Made by a program: the position numbers and the translations under genes. Below the pieces are notes generated by a model. It made no database searches. It was not told the DNA's origin and worked only from the letters and a program-made list of their open reading frames with translations. Of a stretch of 64,000 nucleotides of DNA, positions 46,439-54,850 are shown piece by piece; position 1 is the first letter of the stretch, and each line of letters begins with the position of its first letter. Where the stretch lies: positions 1,054,001-1,118,000 of the forward strand of contig NZ_CP090981.1 in the NCBI RefSeq assembly GCF_021513135.1, written 5' to 3'. The DNA comes from Vibrio sp. SS-MA-C1-2 (GTDB taxonomy: Bacteria > Pseudomonadota > Gammaproteobacteria > Enterobacterales > Vibrionaceae).

Positions 46439-48595
46439 TTAATCGACATTAATATTTCCATCACGCTGTTCATACATATCAGGGGTACTGTGTAGACCTT
46501 GAGTGTATCCGGCTTTTTCAAGACGCTCACGAACATCAGTTACCTGTTGTTCTGTGACTGGGTCTTTACGGTCACCAAGATAATAACGAACAAAGCTAAT
46601 CATATCGGCCAATTCTTTATCAGATAAGATATCTTCAAAACTAACCATTGGCATGAAGTTACGCTCTTCATCAATATAAGTTGGAGAGAGTCCACGTACC
46701 GCTACCGCAATGGTATTAAACGGATCACTATGCATGATAATACCGTTATGCAGCAATGTTGGTGCGATTGGGTCTCGACCTTTACCATCTGCACCATGAC
46801 AGGCGCCACAGGTCTCTTTATAAAGAGCATATTGCGGTGACTGAAGGGCTTCAGCAGTAAATCCAGATGGTTTTAACTGCTTAATAGTTGGATCTAGGGT
46901 ATTACCTTTATCCCCTTTTAGTAGGTAATAAGCCATACTTTCGACATCATCTCTGGTCATCTTACTGGTACTGTTCTTAACAACATCTGCCATTCCAGCA
47001 AAAGCAGTCCCTTTGTCAGAGTGAGCGGTATGTAAGAAATCAGAGAGAGAGTTAAGATCCCATGCATCTTCATAAAGCTCGTTAGCCGTAATGTTTGGCG
47101 CATTCCAACCATCAATGATATTACCTTGGAAGATTTTGTCTGACTCTAACGCTTGAGCAAGGTTTCGTGGTGTATGACACTCAGAACAGTGACCTAACCC
47201 CATCACAAAATATTTACCACGTTGCCATAATTCTTGCTTATCTTCAGGAATATTTAATTCCGTCGGAATATCAATATTTAGTGGGTCAGTATCCATAAAG
47301 ACAATATTCCAACCAAGAAGCCCTAAACGAATATTTGATGGGAACATCATTTGGTTTGTGCTGTTTCTATGGGCAACTGGTGTAATAGATTGCAAGTAAG
47401 CCCACAGAGCCTGAACATCTTCCTCAGTCACATACTGATAAGAGGTATAAGGCATCGCAGGGTAGAGATAACCGTGCTTTCCTTTCCCCTTATACAAGGC
47501 ATCTTTGAACTCTTGGTAGTTATAATCACCAATACCTTCACTAACATGTGGAGTTATATTGGTGGAATAAGCGGTACCAAATGGTGTCACAAATGGCAAG
47601 CCACCAGCAAAAGGTTCGCCGCCTTCTGAACTATGACAAGCCACACAGTCACCAGCATAGGCAAGATATTCACCACGTTTAATCTGTTCTTGATCTAATG
47701 CGGACATACGAGTTTCATAATCAATTTTACTTCGATTAAGATAAGCACCAATCGCTAAAATCTTATTATCAGACAGTTGATTACCAAATGCGGGCATTAC
47801 ATTGTTTAAACCACCGCGAATTGTCGTTTGAATCTCTTCGATACTTCCGCCATGTAACCAGATATCATCCGATAATAAGGGAGCGCCAATTAATGGGTTA
47901 GCGACCGTACCATCGTGGTGACAACTTGAACAATTTTGGATAAAGGTCTCTTTGCCTTGAGCAATTTTGACGCTTGGTGCATTGATGTGACGATTATCCA
48001 GAGCGGCTAGGTAATAAGAGACATTGGTTACCTCTTCATTAGATAATACCTCTTCCCAACCTGGCATTGCACCATTACGACCATGCTTGATTGAGTGAAT
48101 GATCTCAGCATCACTGCCGCCATATAACCAATCATTATCAATTAAGTTAGGGAAGTGCTTCTGTCCTTGTGCATTATCGCGGTGACAAGCGGCACAATGG
48201 GTCTGAAATAGTCCTTCACCACTTCGTACAACTTCTTCAACATTAGCTAAGGCTGATAAAGAGTGATTAGAGAGCTGTGCCATCTGATGATCTAAGGTGG
48301 TGGTTGGGGCACTTAACTTATCATCAGATTGCTGCCATTCCACCAATCCTTTCCAATTGCCTAGTCCCGGATAGAGAATTAAATATCCCACAGCCATAGC
48401 AAAGGCGATAAACATAGAGATAAAGAACAATTTTGGCGGTGGAGCATCGGTTTCTCCAATTCCATCAAACGTATCCAGTACCTTATTTTTATCTGCGGTG
48501 TTATTTGAACGCCAGTATTTTAGAATCACATAGAACATGATGGCTAAAAACAGCAGGATTAAAATAACGACGACAAAATTTAAAATAGTACCCAT
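46439..48595 (-). CDS. Penta-heme CcoP-type cbb3 oxidase subunit fused to a tri-heme cytochrome c
   Basis: 718 residues, more than twice a normal CcoP (about 300). Residues 1-295 are CcoP-like: a transmembrane helix (5-26), the FixP_N segment FDGIGETDAPPPK, a second helix (56-76), then two c-type domains with CAACH (134-138) and CSSCH (222-226). Residues 300-718 resemble the tri-heme cytochrome subunit of alcohol/gluconate dehydrogenases (AdhB type). That part has CVACH (317-321) with PFAGGLPFVTPFGTAYSTNI and YPAMPYTSY, CSECH (470-474) in GLGHCSECHTPRNL, and CGACH (596-600). Five haems in all. It may take electrons straight from a periplasmic dehydrogenase to the oxidase; that role is inference. 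It starts 1 base before the ccoO stop codon region. Confidence 0.88.
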   Translation of the reverse strand: MGTILNFVVVILILLFLAIMFYVILKYWRSNNTADKNKVLDTFDGIGETDAPPPKLFFISMFIAFAMAVGYLILYPGLGNWKGLVEWQQSDDKLSAPTTTLDHQMAQLSNHSLSALANVEEVVRSGEGLFQTHCAACHRDNAQGQKHFPNLIDNDWLYGGSDAEIIHSIKHGRNGAMPGWEEVLSNEEVTNVSYYLAALDNRHINAPSVKIAQGKETFIQNCSSCHHDGTVANPLIGAPLLSDDIWLHGGSIEEIQTTIRGGLNNVMPAFGNQLSDNKILAIGAYLNRSKIDYETRMSALDQEQIKRGEYLAYAGDCVACHSSEGGEPFAGGLPFVTPFGTAYSTNITPHVSEGIGDYNYQEFKDALYKGKGKHGYLYPAMPYTSYQYVTEEDVQALWAYLQSITPVAHRNSTNQMMFPSNIRLGLLGWNIVFMDTDPLNIDIPTELNIPEDKQELWQRGKYFVMGLGHCSECHTPRNLAQALESDKIFQGNIIDGWNAPNITANELYEDAWDLNSLSDFLHTAHSDKGTAFAGMADVVKNSTSKMTRDDVESMAYYLLKGDKGNTLDPTIKQLKPSGFTAEALQSPQYALYKETCGACHGADGKGRDPIAPTLLHNGIIMHSDPFNTIAVAVRGLSPTYIDEERNFMPMVSFEDILSDKELADMISFVRYYLGDRKDPVTEQQVTDVRERLEKAGYTQGLHSTPDMYEQRDGNINVD

Positions 48596-49206
48596 TATTT
48601 CATCTCCTCTGCGGTATCAACACCTAAGCTCTGTAGGTAACGAACCAGTGCTTCCGCCTTGGTTTTACCACGAACTTCAATACGTGCATCTGCAATCTCT
48701 TTATCGGTATAAGGAACCCCTAAAGTACGCAGTGTCTCCATCTTACTCTGGATATCATCACCGGATAAACGTTGCTCAAATAACCACGGATAAGAAGGCA
48801 TAATTGAAGTTGGAACGACATCTCTTGGATTATAAAGATGCAATTCATGCCAGCGATCAGAATACTTACGTCCTAAGTTTGTTAGGTCTGGCCCTGTTCG
48901 CTTCGATCCCCACAGATTAGGGAATTCATAAATATCATCCGCCTCTTGGTTCGGTTCACCATCACGTTTAATTTCAGGATCTAAAGGGCGAACCATCTGA
49001 GTATGACAGACATGACACCCTTCACTGATATAGATATCTCGGCCTTCCAACTCAATAGGGGTCAGAGGCTTTGCCGTCGATTTAGCGTGTAGCTCCTCTG
49101 TTTTTAATAAGTTAGGCACAACCCAACTCAGTACAGAAAAACTTGCAACCACGATGGTTGAGACAATTAAGATAAATACCGATTGCGTAAAATCTTTATT
49201 AAACAT
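48595..49206 (-). CDS. ccoO: cbb3-type cytochrome c oxidase subunit II (CcoO)
   Basis: 203-residue membrane-anchored mono-haem cytochrome c. One N-terminal helix (about 9-30). The haem site GCHVCHTQMVRPLDPEIKR (about 63) is the CcoO signature, followed by WGSKRTGPDLTNLGRKYSD and axial Met in TSIMPSYPWLF (about 132). It passes electrons from CcoP to CcoN. Its stop overlaps the start of the ccoP-like gene and its start is 3 bases after ccoN, so the genes are tightly coupled. No ccoQ lies between. Confidence 0.95.
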   Translation of the reverse strand: MFNKDFTQSVFILIVSTIVVASFSVLSWVVPNLLKTEELHAKSTAKPLTPIELEGRDIYISEGCHVCHTQMVRPLDPEIKRDGEPNQEADDIYEFPNLWGSKRTGPDLTNLGRKYSDRWHELHLYNPRDVVPTSIMPSYPWLFEQRLSGDDIQSKMETLRTLGVPYTDKEIADARIEVRGKTKAEALVRYLQSLGVDTAEEMK

Positions 49207-49209
49207 AAT

Positions 49210-50619
49210 TTACGCCTCCTTTACCGCAGTAATTTTTGGTGAAGTGACCGTTTTATAGATATTGAACACCATAACCAATAGTCCTAATACAAACAGTGCG
49301 CCACCAAAGAAGCGTACAAATAACCATGGCGCTTTAAAGTCCATCGCTTGTACAAAACTATACAGAAGCTCGCCATTATCATCTTGAGCTAACCACATAT
49401 AACCTTCACCGATACCCGCAACCCAGAGTGCAATAGCGTACAGTGCAATACCAATATGGGCGAGCCAGAAGTGAAGTTTCAGTAGTTTGTTTGACCACAA
49501 TTGCTCTTTATTCCAGAGACGAGGTATGAAATAGTAGAAGACAGCAATACCTGAAAGTGCCACCCAGCCTAAAGCCCCAGAATGTACATGACCAATTACC
49601 CACTCCGTATTGTGAGCCAGCATATTGAACCAACGAATCGCAAGCAGAGGACCTTCAAAGGTTGCTAAACAGTAGTAAACAATCGCAGAGAAGAAGAACA
49701 ACATAATGTAATCATTTTTCAACTTCTGCTTATTCGATAGCAGTGTCATAAAGCTGTTAAATGCGCCTGCCCAGGAAGGGAGCCAAAGAATCAATGACAT
49801 CACGATCCCGATATTCTGAACCCAAACAGGAACGGAAGAGTAGATAAGATGGTGAGTACCCGCCCAAGTATAGAAACCGACTAAACCCCAAAAGTGAATA
49901 ATCGATAAACGATATGAGTAGATTGGTCGATCAGTGATTTTAGGAATAAAATAGTAGTTCATCCCAATTACACCCGCAGTTAATAGGAAACCTACCGCGT
50001 TATGTCCCCACCACCATTGGATAACAGCATCCTGAGCCCCTGCAAATACAGAATAAGATTTCATAGCTGAAGCAGGCAGTGCTAAGTTATTTAAGATAAA
50101 TATCATCGCGATAACGATGATAAATCCAGCATAAAACCAGTTAGCAACAAAGATATGGTGAACGCGTCGAATCGCTATCGTGCCAAAGAATAAGACCGCA
50201 TAAAGCACCCAAACTAAAACAATTAAGATGTCGATTGGCCACTCTAGCTCAGCGTACTCTTTTGATGTGGTGTAACCTAAAGGGAGGGTGATCAACGCTA
50301 AGAAAAGAACTAATTGCCAGCCCCAAAAAACCATCCAAGATAAGCTTTTATTGAAGAGTGGCGTATTTCCTGTGCGTTGAACAATATAGAGTGAGGTACC
50401 CATCAAAATGTTGACGACAAAACCAAAAATCACCCCAGAGGTATGAAGTGGGCGTAAGCGTCCAAATTGAAAATATTCTGAATCAAAATTTAACACTGGC
50501 CAATAGAGCTGTGCCGCAAGAATAACCCCAATGGTCATCCCAAGAACAGCCCAGATAACGGCAGCAATAATAAAATAACGTACAACTTTAGTGTCATACA
50601 TAGTGTCGGATTGCGTCAT
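49210..50619 (-). CDS. ccoN: cbb3-type cytochrome c oxidase subunit I (CcoN)
   Basis: 469-residue catalytic subunit with about 12 membrane helices. Haem and copper ligands are visible: LRPLHTSGVIFGF (His near 58, low-spin haem b), WWWGHNAVGFLLTAGVIGMNYYF (His of CuB and the cross-linked Tyr, about 200-222, quoted in pieces), WAGTHHLIYSSVP (two His of CuB, about 254) and EWVIGHVHSGALGW (haem His pair, about 340). All catalytic residues are retained, so it should reduce O2 with high affinity. Second gene of the four-gene operon. Confidence 0.95.
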   Translation of the reverse strand: MTQSDTMYDTKVVRYFIIAAVIWAVLGMTIGVILAAQLYWPVLNFDSEYFQFGRLRPLHTSGVIFGFVVNILMGTSLYIVQRTGNTPLFNKSLSWMVFWGWQLVLFLALITLPLGYTTSKEYAELEWPIDILIVLVWVLYAVLFFGTIAIRRVHHIFVANWFYAGFIIVIAMIFILNNLALPASAMKSYSVFAGAQDAVIQWWWGHNAVGFLLTAGVIGMNYYFIPKITDRPIYSYRLSIIHFWGLVGFYTWAGTHHLIYSSVPVWVQNIGIVMSLILWLPSWAGAFNSFMTLLSNKQKLKNDYIMLFFFSAIVYYCLATFEGPLLAIRWFNMLAHNTEWVIGHVHSGALGWVALSGIAVFYYFIPRLWNKEQLWSNKLLKLHFWLAHIGIALYAIALWVAGIGEGYMWLAQDDNGELLYSFVQAMDFKAPWLFVRFFGGALFVLGLLVMVFNIYKTVTSPKITAVKEA

Positions 50620-50630
50620 AGTATTGTTCC

Positions 50631-50963
50631 CTACTTATCTAATTCGCTGCCTAGCTTCGAGTAATAGAATGCAATATCCTGCATATCCTGTTCTGTCAGT
50701 GCATCGGCTTGTTGTTGCATTAATACCGCCAATCCACTGGTGCGTTCACGAGCTTTATAATCTTTGAGAGCAGAGACAATATAACCTTGCTTTTGGCTTC
50801 GAAGATTAGGGTAGGGATCTAAAAGAGATATTCCATCGACACCATGGCAGGTCATGCAGACTTTAGCTTTCTGCTTTCCTATTTCAAACTGTTTAGATTG
50901 ATCAGCCATGACATGAGATGAAAGTAATCCGAATAGTAGCGTACTTAAAACAGAATATTTCAT
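50631..50963 (-). CDS. Class I mono-haem cytochrome c (c553/c4-like)
   Basis: 110-residue periplasmic cytochrome. A signal peptide (MKYSVLSTLLFGLLSSHVMA) is followed by one haem site CMTCHGVDG (about 36-44) and an axial Met probably in GLAVLMQQQ. ATG 50963 is chosen because GGAA lies 7 bases upstream and it opens a proper signal peptide; the frame extends to 50981. It is the first gene of the cbb3 operon, 11 bases before ccoN, and may be the soluble donor or a bound extra subunit. Confidence 0.88.
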   Translation of the reverse strand: MKYSVLSTLLFGLLSSHVMADQSKQFEIGKQKAKVCMTCHGVDGISLLDPYPNLRSQKQGYIVSALKDYKARERTSGLAVLMQQQADALTEQDMQDIAFYYSKLGSELDK

Positions 50964-51203
50964 GATAAGTTCCAGTATCAATAATGAGATTTATATATAA
51001 GGTATAATAAAGAAACTGGGTAAATTCAAGGTGAATGGGTTGTTTATCTGTTGTTAATGGCTAGTTGATATGGATTCGTATTTTCATTCATGGATAGGTG
51101 ATGAGACGCCTGCTTATTGTTGAGTTATGGATAAACTAAAACAGGCTTAACTCATTGTTAAAATTGACCGTTACTCAGCGTTGGTTACCGTGAATATTAG
51201 GTA

Positions 51204-52526
51204 TTATTTTGAACGATTTCCATTGGCTTTTTTATGACTAGAGACCGGTTTATTACTAGAAACCGCTTTATTACTGGAGACTTTCTTCTTATTAGAAAAC
51301 TGCTTAATACTACTTTTTTGAGCGGTTCGACGGTTGGCTTTTTTATCTCTAGGTGAGCGTTTACTTTCACCCGACGTCGGTTTATCTGTTACAGGGAAAT
51401 CATCTAACTCTAACAGTGGCAGCTCTCTCTGGGTCAATTTTTTAATCGCAGTGAAGTATTCCATTTCACTGTGAGAGACTAATGATATTGCCTCCCCTGA
51501 CTTTCCAGCTCTTGCTGTACGTCCAATTCGATGAACATAATTTTCGGCTTGAGTTGGTAGTTCGAGATTAATAATTAAAGGCAGAGCCTCAATATCAACC
51601 CCTCTCGCTAATAGATCGGTAGTGATTAGAAAATTTATCTTGCGGTTTTTAAAGTCTGTAAGTGTTTGTTCACGTACTATTTGTTCTTTATCACCATGAA
51701 GTGCTGCAACAGAAAAACCGGCTTTAATCATCCGTTTTGTCAGCTTATCAACATCACTTTTACTATTGATAAAGACTAGCGCTTGGCAGTTGTGATCGAG
51801 TTTCTTAAGCTGAGAGATCAGTACTTGAGGTTTGCTCCCTTTATTGACTAAATAACAGGTTTCATTAATTTCAGGCTTAAGCTCTATTTGGTTAGCTAAT
51901 TCAATTCGAGTTGGCGTTTTGGTGAAAATTTGTTTTGTTAGCTTTTGTAATGGTTCGGCAAAGGTCGCTGAAAATAGCAGGGTTTGTCGCTGATTGGGAA
52001 GAGAGTGAATAATCTTTTCAATGTCTGGCAAGAACCCCATCTCTAACAAGCGATCCGCTTCATCCAGCACTAAACAATTGACCGTGTCGACCGAGATGAT
52101 TTCATTGTTAAGCAGATCAAGCAGACGTCCGGGTGTTGCAACGATAATTTGAGGCTGACTGTCTAACTGCTGCTGTTGCTCCGTTAGCGGTATACCACCA
52201 GACAAAATTGCACTGGTAATATTAAGAGATTGAATGAGTGAAAGTAAGGAACCACTTACTTGGCTAGCCAGTTCTCGTGTTGGCACAATAATTATCGCTT
52301 GAATGTCTTTTACTGATTCAGCGTTAGTATTGTGGCTGAGTAAACGATTTAATATCGGCAAAAGATAAGCAAAAGTCTTACCACTCCCTGTTTGCGCTAA
52401 TGCAATGAGATCATCACCCTTTAATATGGCTGGAATCGCTTGCTGCTGAATAGGGGTTGTTTTTGTCAACGTTGCTGGCAGCTGGGTGGTAAGTGTCGTA
52501 TTGAGAGAAAGTGATGAAAATGACAT
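51204..52526 (-). CDS. DEAD-box RNA helicase, RhlE-like, with basic repetitive tail
   Basis: 440 residues from ATG 52526 (MSFSSLSLN); an in-frame TTG at 52544 is less likely. Motifs: Q motif KTTPIQQQAIP, I ALAQTGSGKT, Ia VPTRELASQ, Ib TPGRLLDLL, II DEAD, III SATF, V ARGVD, VI HRIGRTARAG. The tail (about 365-440) is Lys/Ser-rich with VSSNKAVSSNKPVSSHKK-type repeats, likely an RNA-binding extension. It is the second RhlE-like gene here; together the two flank the cbb3 operon. Specific ortholog uncertain. Confidence 0.9.
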   Translation of the reverse strand: MSFSSLSLNTTLTTQLPATLTKTTPIQQQAIPAILKGDDLIALAQTGSGKTFAYLLPILNRLLSHNTNAESVKDIQAIIIVPTRELASQVSGSLLSLIQSLNITSAILSGGIPLTEQQQQLDSQPQIIVATPGRLLDLLNNEIISVDTVNCLVLDEADRLLEMGFLPDIEKIIHSLPNQRQTLLFSATFAEPLQKLTKQIFTKTPTRIELANQIELKPEINETCYLVNKGSKPQVLISQLKKLDHNCQALVFINSKSDVDKLTKRMIKAGFSVAALHGDKEQIVREQTLTDFKNRKINFLITTDLLARGVDIEALPLIINLELPTQAENYVHRIGRTARAGKSGEAISLVSHSEMEYFTAIKKLTQRELPLLELDDFPVTDKPTSGESKRSPRDKKANRRTAQKSSIKQFSNKKKVSSNKAVSSNKPVSSHKKANGNRSK

Positions 52527-52722
52527 AAGCAAGGCTCGTAACAAAATAATATCGGCAGTCTAACCCCTCTTTTAAATAATGCAAAAAAATTTTGTATCTC
52601 GTCGTCTTTTTTCAAGAATGCTCGTCTTATAGGTAAAAGAATTGTACTTTGATGGATGATTATCTCTTTTCAAAGCGCATCTGAATTTAAACAATATTCT
52701 GAATCGAATAGAGAGTAGAAAA

Positions 52723-53430
52723 ATGATCAAAATTGTTAGCTTTAAAATTTGTCCATTTGTACAACGAGTGACTGCAGCGTTAGAAGCAAAGAATATCCCT
52801 TATCAGATTGAGTACATTAGTTTATCGGATAAGCCACAATGGTTTTTAGATGTCTCTCCAAATGGGCAAGTTCCCATCCTTATTGCTGAAGATAATTCGG
52901 TACTTTTTGAATCTGATGCAATTATTGAATACATCAGCGATAAATATGGTGCCTTTGACGCTAAAATAAGCCATGAACAACGTGCCTTGGAGCGTGCATG
53001 GAGTTACTTAGCTGCAAAGAATTATTTGGTGCAATGTGGTGTGATGTCGAGCAAAAGCGAACAACAATTTAATGAGAAAAAGGTTAAATTATTAAAAGAT
53101 TTCGCTAAAGTAGAGGCTGAATTATCTGGTGATACCCAATTTTTCCGTTCTAATGAAATTGGAACTGTTGATATTGCATGGTTACCTCTTTTACATCGTG
53201 CCGCTATTATTAGCAATAAAAGTGGGTTTGATTTTCTTGACGGTATGCCAAAAATGCAAGCGTGGCAAGCGGCATTACTTGATACCGGATTAGTTGAAAA
53301 AAGTGTTAGTGATGATTTTGAGCCAATGTTTTGTGATTTTTATCTTATCAATACCTTTTTAGCGGGAGATTTACTGGAGGATCATTCTCAGCAATGTAAA
53401 AATAAGCCAATGTCTTCATGTTGTGGCTAA
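52723..53430 (+). CDS. Glutathione S-transferase family protein
   Basis: 235 residues. The N-terminal thioredoxin-like domain has FKICPFVQRV (about 7-16), a Cys-Pro active site as in omega-type GSTs. It also has the glutathione-binding SPNGQVPILI (about 46-55, cis-Pro) and FESDAIIEYI (about 66-75). The helical domain covers about 90-210. The tail is unusual: it ends CKNKPMSSCCG, giving a C-x8-CC cluster. It is first of a likely gst-sigZ operon (46 bases apart), suggesting a redox or thiol link. Substrate unknown. Confidence 0.85.
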   Translation: MIKIVSFKICPFVQRVTAALEAKNIPYQIEYISLSDKPQWFLDVSPNGQVPILIAEDNSVLFESDAIIEYISDKYGAFDAKISHEQRALERAWSYLAAKNYLVQCGVMSSKSEQQFNEKKVKLLKDFAKVEAELSGDTQFFRSNEIGTVDIAWLPLLHRAAIISNKSGFDFLDGMPKMQAWQAALLDTGLVEKSVSDDFEPMFCDFYLINTFLAGDLLEDHSQQCKNKPMSSCCG

Positions 53431-53476
53431 TCTCTATTTTAAAAATAAAAAATAGATAATCAAAAGGTATAGGTTG

Positions 53477-54022
53477 ATGAATGTTGAAACGATCTGGCAA
53501 GAATATCAAGCAAGCTTAAAGGCTTTTTTACATCGTAATGTTTCAAATTCTGCGGATGTTGATGATCTTCTTCAGGAAATCTTAATTAAGGTCTATCAAA
53601 AATTAGATTCAGTAAAAGAGAGTAAAAAAATTAAGTCTTGGTTATTTCAAATCGCGAATAATACAATTATCGACTTTTATCGTAAACGAGGATCTCAACG
53701 AGAGTTATCTGAAGATGATCTTTGGTATAAAGATGATGATCCAGATCTTTTACAGCAATTGTCCTCCTGTGTTGAACCTTTTATTGATGCTATGCCCAAA
53801 GAGGAAGCTGAAATATTAACTGCGATTGAGATTAATGGGCTTTCTCAAAAAGAGTATGCAAAACAGAGTGGGATAAACTATTCCACTTTAAAATCACGAG
53901 TACAAAAAGGACGTCGCTCTCTCTTCTCGTTGTTTGATGAATGTTGTGCATTATCTCTTGATGAAAAGGGCAATTTAATCAAGATTGAGAGTAAAGGAAA
54001 TGAGTGTCATTATTGTCGGTGA
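53477..54022 (+). CDS. sigZ: RNA polymerase sigma factor, SigZ type (ECF)
   Basis: 181-residue ECF-like sigma factor with region 2 (DVDDLLQEILIKVYQKL about 28-44, then KSWLFQIANNTIIDFYRKR) and region 4 (LTAIEINGLSQKEYAKQSG, then STLKSRVQKGRRSL). The C-terminus carries cysteines: DECCALS and GNECHYCR. That CC...CxxC ending is a feature I associate with the SigZ family (named from B. subtilis). ATG 53477 is preferred over the TTG at 53474. No anti-sigma gene is adjacent. The cysteines could sense metal or thiol state (inference). Confidence 0.85.
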   Translation: MNVETIWQEYQASLKAFLHRNVSNSADVDDLLQEILIKVYQKLDSVKESKKIKSWLFQIANNTIIDFYRKRGSQRELSEDDLWYKDDDPDLLQQLSSCVEPFIDAMPKEEAEILTAIEINGLSQKEYAKQSGINYSTLKSRVQKGRRSLFSLFDECCALSLDEKGNLIKIESKGNECHYCR

Positions 54023-54164
54023 CGGTTCATTCATAAAGTGGGTCGAGTGTGAGAAAACGTGATTCAATAAATCTTGCTTTGATATTAATCAGTTAATGTA
54101 TTTTAGCAGGATTTTAATCAGATTTTGAGTTGATAACGATAGCTATTAAGCGTAGTTTGCTTGT

Positions 54165-54291
54165 TATACCTAAAATAATTGGCGTTGCTAGTAGGCGGCA
54201 AGTGAGTGAGGCCCCATGAGTATAGGTGTACTCTATGATTGGGGCGAACGAATACAGCCAACAACCTAGCGACTTCAAGTATGAAGAGTAT
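54165..54291 (+). repeat. ERIC-like repeat, full-length
   Basis: 127 bases, TATACCTAAAATAATTGGCG to GAAGAGTATA. Complete consensus copy, 28 bases before the OsmC-family gene. The apparent open reading frame on the minus strand here is an artefact of the repeat. Confidence 0.93.
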
Positions 54292-54319
54292 ATTCATATG
54301 ACAAATAGAGATGAGTATC

Positions 54320-54718
54320 ATGAAAGCAGAAGTTAAATGGGTTGAAGGTTTTAAGTTTTTAGGCACGTCTAATTCAGGCCACTCAATGGTCATGGATGGC
54401 AGTGGCGGTGCAACAGCCCCAAGTCCAATGGAAGCGGTTTTAATGGCTGCTGGTGGTTGTAGTTCTGTTGATGTGGTTGATGGATTGAAATCAGCGAATC
54501 AAGCAGTTACGAGCTGTGTGGCTAAACTCTCTTCAGAACGTCGTGAAACTGCACCTAAATTATTTACGCATATTAACATTCACTTTGAAGTGAGTGGTGA
54601 TAACCTTGATGCTGAAATCGTGGCTCAAGTTTGTAAAGATTCATTAGAAAAATATTGCTCTGTTTGTTTAATGCTAGGTGCAGGTATTGAAATGGGGCAT
54701 AGCTGGGAAATCGTTTAG
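54320..54718 (+). CDS. yhfA: OsmC-family protein YhfA
   Basis: 132-residue OsmC/Ohr-fold protein. From ATG 54320 it begins MKAEVKWVEGFKFLG, which aligns with E. coli YhfA (MQARVKWVEG); ATG 54311 is possible. Conserved: GGATAPSPMEAVLMAAGGCS (about 32-51, first redox Cys), SSERRETAPKLFTHINIHF (about 78) and EKYCSVCLML (about 115, second Cys region, here with an additional Cys). Possibly a thiol peroxidase-like function; physiological role unknown. Separated from sigZ by a full ERIC-like repeat. Confidence 0.9.
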   Translation: MKAEVKWVEGFKFLGTSNSGHSMVMDGSGGATAPSPMEAVLMAAGGCSSVDVVDGLKSANQAVTSCVAKLSSERRETAPKLFTHINIHFEVSGDNLDAEIVAQVCKDSLEKYCSVCLMLGAGIEMGHSWEIV

Positions 54719-54746
54719 CTGACTTCTTTAATTACATCGTTTAATT

Positions 54747-54778
54747 AAGTGAGTAATGTATTAATTACTCACTTTTTT
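54747..54778. terminator. Terminator after yhfA
   Basis: Perfect stem AGTGAGTAAT/ATTACTCACT followed by six T; convergent with the aldolase-like gene. Confidence 0.88.
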
Positions 54779-54850
54779 CAATGAATTTTCTTTGTTCTTC
54801 TTTTTTATTTATAATCTTTGACTCTATTCATTAGTGATTTAAACCCACCG

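Noticed and set aside
54118-54393. 91-codon minus-strand open frame
   Set aside because: It reads through the ERIC-like repeat and into yhfA in antisense; the peptide recurs in other repeat copies.
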